From positions 1 through 8,475 of the forward strand of contig DSBX01000216.1 in the NCBI GenBank assembly GCA_011049385.1: a stretch of 8,475 nucleotides of DNA. Reading direction: 5' to 3'. The DNA comes from Caldifarciminota bacterium (lineage in GTDB: Bacteria > Hydrothermota > Tepidihabitantia > Tepidihabitantales > Tepidihabitantaceae). Below are positions 5,912-8,475 of the stretch, one piece after another (the first letter of the stretch is position 1; each line of letters starts with the position of its first letter). The notes under the pieces were generated by a model. That model worked only from the letters and a program-made list of their open reading frames with translations. It was not told where the DNA came from and did not search any database. The position numbers were made by a program, and so were the translations under genes.

Positions 5912-7762
5912 ATGGACTCGTCCGACTGGCGACAGCGATACGCCGATAAGCTCAAGACCGCTGATGAGGCGCTCCGCATACTCAAGCCCGGCCACCGGCT
6001 GTTCATCGGTTCGGCCTGCGGCGTTCCGCAGAAGCTGATTCACACCCTCGCCGAGATGCCGGTCGAGGACGTGGAAGTCGCCAGCCTGCTGACCCTGGGC
6101 GTCGCGCCCTACGCGCAGGAAGCGCTTGCGGGCCGGTTTCGGGCCAATTCGTTCTTCATCAGCCCGAACCTGCGCGACGCGGTCCACGAGGGCCGGGCCG
6201 ATTATACACCGATCTTCCTCTCGGAAATCCCGGAACTCATCCGCTCGGGACGGATGCCGGTTGACGTCGCGCTCATCCAGGTCACTCCGCCCGACGCCCA
6301 CGGCTTCTGCAGTCTGGGGGTATCGGTAGACATCACCAAACCCATCGCCGAGGCGGCCGAACACGTAATCGCCGAGGTCAACCCCCAGATGCCCCGGACC
6401 CTCGGCAACAGCTTCATCCACGTCAGCCGGCTCCACGCGCTGGTCGAGAACGATGCGCCGGTCGTTGAGTTCAAGACCCCGGGCGAAAGCGAGATCGCCC
6501 GCCGCATCGCCCGCAACGTCGCGGATATGGTTGAGGACGGCTCAACCATCCAGGTCGGCTACGGCGGCATCCCGAATGCAATTCTCAAGTACTTGAATGA
6601 GAAGCGCGACCTCGGGGTCCACACCGAGGTCTTCTCGGACGGTATTATTGACCTCATCGAAAGCGGCGTGATCACCAACCGGCGCAAGACCCTCCACCCA
6701 CACAAGGTCATCGCCTCCTTCGCGATGGGCAGCCGGCGCCTCTACGATTACATCAACAACAACCCGATGTTCGAGTTCCACCCGGTTGACTATACCAATG
6801 ACCCCTTCGTCATCGCCCGCAACGAAAGGATGGTCGCCATCAACTCCGCGCTTGAGGTGGATATGACCGGCCAGGTCTGCGCCGACTCTCTCGGCTACCG
6901 CTTCTACTCCGGCATCGGCGGCCAACTCGACTTCGTTCGCGGCGCGGCCCGCTCGAAGGACGGGAAGGCCATCATCGTCCTCAAGTCCACCCGTGACGAC
7001 GAGAAGTACTCGCGGATCGTACCGGTGCTCAGCGAAGGTGCCGGCGTCACCACCTCGCGCGGCGACGTGCACTACGTCGTCACCGAGTGGGGCGTCGCCC
7101 AGCTCCATGGGAAGTCCATCCGCGAGCGCACCCTTGCGCTCATCTCCATCGCCCATCCCAAGTTCCGCAAGGAGTTGCTCGGGATGGCCAAGGAACGGCA
7201 CTACGTCTACGCCGACCAGCCCGAGTCCTCACTGCTTGAGGCCCGCTACCCCGAAGAATTCGAGACCACCATCGAGACCCGCGACGGGACGAGCCTCTTC
7301 GTTCGCCCGATAAAGCCAACCGACGAACCGGGCATGCGCGAGCTGTTCTACTCCTTCTCCAAGGAAACGGTGTTCTACCGGTTCTTCAGCTACCTGAGTG
7401 CGATGCCGCACGAAAAACTGGCCAAGTTCGTCAACGTTGACTACGAAAACGAAATGGCGCTGGTCGTGGTGGAGAAGAAGGCGGGCGACGAGCGCATCAT
7501 CGGCTCGGCCCGTTACTACGTGGACAAGGCCACCGGCCTCGCCGAGTTCGCCATCTCGGTCGAGGATGACAGCCAGAACCGGGGCATCGGCACCCTGCTC
7601 TTCGGCCAGCTCACCCGGGTCGCGAAAGCGAAGGGAGTGAAGGGCTTCGTCGGCTATGTGCTCGACACCAACACCCGCGCCTACCGGTTGATGACCCGCG
7701 CGGGCTACCCGGTCGAGACCGCCTGGGAAGACGGGGTCTACACCCTGACAATGAGGTTCTGA
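5912..7762 (+). CDS. Acetyl-CoA hydrolase / CoA-transferase fused to a C-terminal GNAT acetyltransferase
   Basis: The product is 616 residues from the ATG at 5912, which has AAAGGAG eight bases upstream; the frame is open further up but that part overlaps the MBL gene. Residues about 10-435 form the two-domain acetyl-CoA hydrolase/4-hydroxybutyrate CoA-transferase fold. HTEVFSDG carries Glu239, aligning with the catalytic Glu238 of Clostridium aminobutyricum 4-hydroxybutyrate CoA-transferase; GYGGIPNA (216-223) and GGQLDFVRGA (336-345) are further family signatures. Residues about 455-616 are a GNAT domain starting FVRPIKPTDEPG, with the acetyl-CoA loop Gln555-Asn-Arg-Gly558-Ile-Gly560. This GNAT type, with RFF and an NVDYENEMALV segment, resembles the one usually attached to Pat-type ADP-forming CoA ligases. 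Likely role: moving CoA between acetyl-CoA and other acids, with a lysine acetyltransferase on the same chain. It is cytoplasmic. Acceptor acid and protein target are unknown. The next gene starts 1 base after its stop. Confidence 0.9.
   Translation: MDSSDWRQRYADKLKTADEALRILKPGHRLFIGSACGVPQKLIHTLAEMPVEDVEVASLLTLGVAPYAQEALAGRFRANSFFISPNLRDAVHEGRADYTPIFLSEIPELIRSGRMPVDVALIQVTPPDAHGFCSLGVSVDITKPIAEAAEHVIAEVNPQMPRTLGNSFIHVSRLHALVENDAPVVEFKTPGESEIARRIARNVADMVEDGSTIQVGYGGIPNAILKYLNEKRDLGVHTEVFSDGIIDLIESGVITNRRKTLHPHKVIASFAMGSRRLYDYINNNPMFEFHPVDYTNDPFVIARNERMVAINSALEVDMTGQVCADSLGYRFYSGIGGQLDFVRGAARSKDGKAIIVLKSTRDDEKYSRIVPVLSEGAGVTTSRGDVHYVVTEWGVAQLHGKSIRERTLALISIAHPKFRKELLGMAKERHYVYADQPESSLLEARYPEEFETTIETRDGTSLFVRPIKPTDEPGMRELFYSFSKETVFYRFFSYLSAMPHEKLAKFVNVDYENEMALVVVEKKAGDERIIGSARYYVDKATGLAEFAISVEDDSQNRGIGTLLFGQLTRVAKAKGVKGFVGYVLDTNTRAYRLMTRAGYPVETAWEDGVYTLTMRF
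7753..7756 (+). promoter_or_regulatory. Ribosome binding site for the ADP-forming CoA synthetase
   Basis: GAGG sits seven bases before ATG 7764, within the last codons of the fused CoA-transferase gene. The spacing is normal. Confidence 0.6.
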
Positions 7763-7763
7763 A

Positions 7764-8475
7764 ATGGCGCGCGAGAATCTCAAATACCTCTTTCGCCCGG
7801 GCTCGGTCGCGGTGCTGGGCGCTTCGAACCGCGAGGGCAGTGTCGGCCGGGCACTCTTCGCCAACATCCTGATGAACGGCTACACCGGCGTTGTCTACCC
7901 GGTGAACATGAAGGCGCGGAGCGTGCTCGGGGTCAAGGCCTACCCTTCCATTCTCGAAGTCCCGGATGAAGTGGACCTCGCGATTCTCATCGTGCCGGCA
8001 CTGGCGGTACCGGCCACTCTCGCCGAGTGCGGCCAGAAGGGCGTCAAGGCCGCAATCGTCATCAGCGCCGGCTTCAAGGAACTCGGCCCGACCGGCGCCA
8101 AGCTGGAACGCAACGTCCGTGACAAGGCCGGCAGCTACGGCATCGCACTCATCGGTCCGAACTGCTTCGGGATGATCAACACCGACCCCAAGGTCCGGCT
8201 CAATACGACCTTCGGCCGGGTGATGCCCCGGCACGGAAACATCGCCTTCATGTCCCAATCCGGCGCGGTCGGCGTCAACGCGCTCGAGTACGCCGAATCC
8301 GAAGAGATCGGGCTGTCCAAGTTCGCCTCGATCGGCAACAAGGCCGACATCAACGAGAACGACCTGCTCGAGTACCTGCGCGACGACGACGAAACCGACG
8401 TCATCGCCTTCTACCTTGAAGACCTGGTCAACCCCAAAGAGTTCATGCGTATCGCCCGCGAGGTGACCTCGAACC
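7764..8475 (+). CDS. ADP-forming acyl/acetyl-CoA synthetase, N-terminal part (3' end outside window)
   Basis: The ATG at 7764 lies 1 base after the preceding stop, with GAGG seven bases upstream. 237 residues are visible and the frame is still open at the window end. Residues 8-125 form a CoA-binding Rossmann domain: FRPGSVAVLGASNREGSVG, then VYPVN and VDLAILIVPA. The succinyl-CoA-ligase-like domain follows, with GPNCFGMIN (131-139) and MSQSGAVG (163-170). These are standard for the alpha part of acetate-CoA ligase (ADP-forming), which converts acyl-CoA, ADP and phosphate to acid, ATP and CoA. The phosphohistidine expected near residue 257 lies beyond the window. It cannot be told whether the ATP-grasp beta part is fused or separate. 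Its position after a CoA-transferase suits ATP production in fermentation. A Pat-type acetyltransferase is the main alternative, since it shares this N-terminal region. Confidence 0.9.
   Translation, partial: MARENLKYLFRPGSVAVLGASNREGSVGRALFANILMNGYTGVVYPVNMKARSVLGVKAYPSILEVPDEVDLAILIVPALAVPATLAECGQKGVKAAIVISAGFKELGPTGAKLERNVRDKAGSYGIALIGPNCFGMINTDPKVRLNTTFGRVMPRHGNIAFMSQSGAVGVNALEYAESEEIGLSKFASIGNKADINENDLLEYLRDDDETDVIAFYLEDLVNPKEFMRIAREVTSN

Larger units (their letters stand above)
1..8475 (+). other. Apparent polycistronic operon of seven genes
   Basis: All genes are on the plus strand. Junctions are GTGA at 1020-1023, ATGA at 2342-2345, ATGA at 3679-3682, then gaps of 5 (5041-5045), 5 (5907-5911) and 1 base (7763). 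No intergenic space can hold a promoter or a hairpin terminator, so promoter and terminator should lie outside the window. Internal promoters inside coding sequence cannot be excluded. Confidence 0.8.

Overview
The window is one densely packed, plus-strand gene cluster from a GC-rich bacterium (over 60% GC by eye, with strong G/C preference at third codon positions). Seven genes, two cut by the window edges, run head to tail with junctions of -4, -4, -4, +5, +5 and +1 bases. There is no room for a promoter or terminator between them, so the region reads as the inside of one operon. The first product ends in a FlgD-Ig / type-IX-sorting-like tail, and the M16 peptidases carry signal peptides. 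Together these suggest a diderm bacterium of an FCB-type or candidate lineage (WOR-3, Zixibacteria, Eisenbacteria and similar). The lineage guess is weak and rests on domain style only.

Left part (1-5040), an exported peptidase module: the 3' part of an M14 zinc carboxypeptidase with accessory beta domains and a sorting-like tail, followed by three M16 peptidase-family genes. The outer two (1020-2345 and 3679-5040) are tandem paralogs, about 77% identical by hand count with no indel over 413 residues. They keep the full zinc site HxxEH...E but have lost the Arg/Tyr substrate-binding pair. The middle one (2342-3682) has lost the zinc site but keeps the Arg/Tyr pair. This is the division of labour known for heterodimeric M16B enzymes, here with two alternative catalytic subunits around one partner.

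Right part (5046-8475), a cytoplasmic module: an MBL-fold metallohydrolase with a complete two-metal ligand set, a 616-residue acetyl-CoA hydrolase/CoA-transferase fused to a C-terminal GNAT acetyltransferase, and the start of an ADP-forming acyl-CoA synthetase. The last two fit acetyl/acyl-CoA to acid interconversion with ATP gain.

A reasonable working model, which is inference, is peptide scavenging outside the inner membrane coupled to fermentation of the resulting amino acids to organic acids inside. The MBL enzyme's substrate is unknown. I see no RNA genes, CRISPR, insertion sequences, terminators or promoters, and no gene-free stretch longer than 5 bases.
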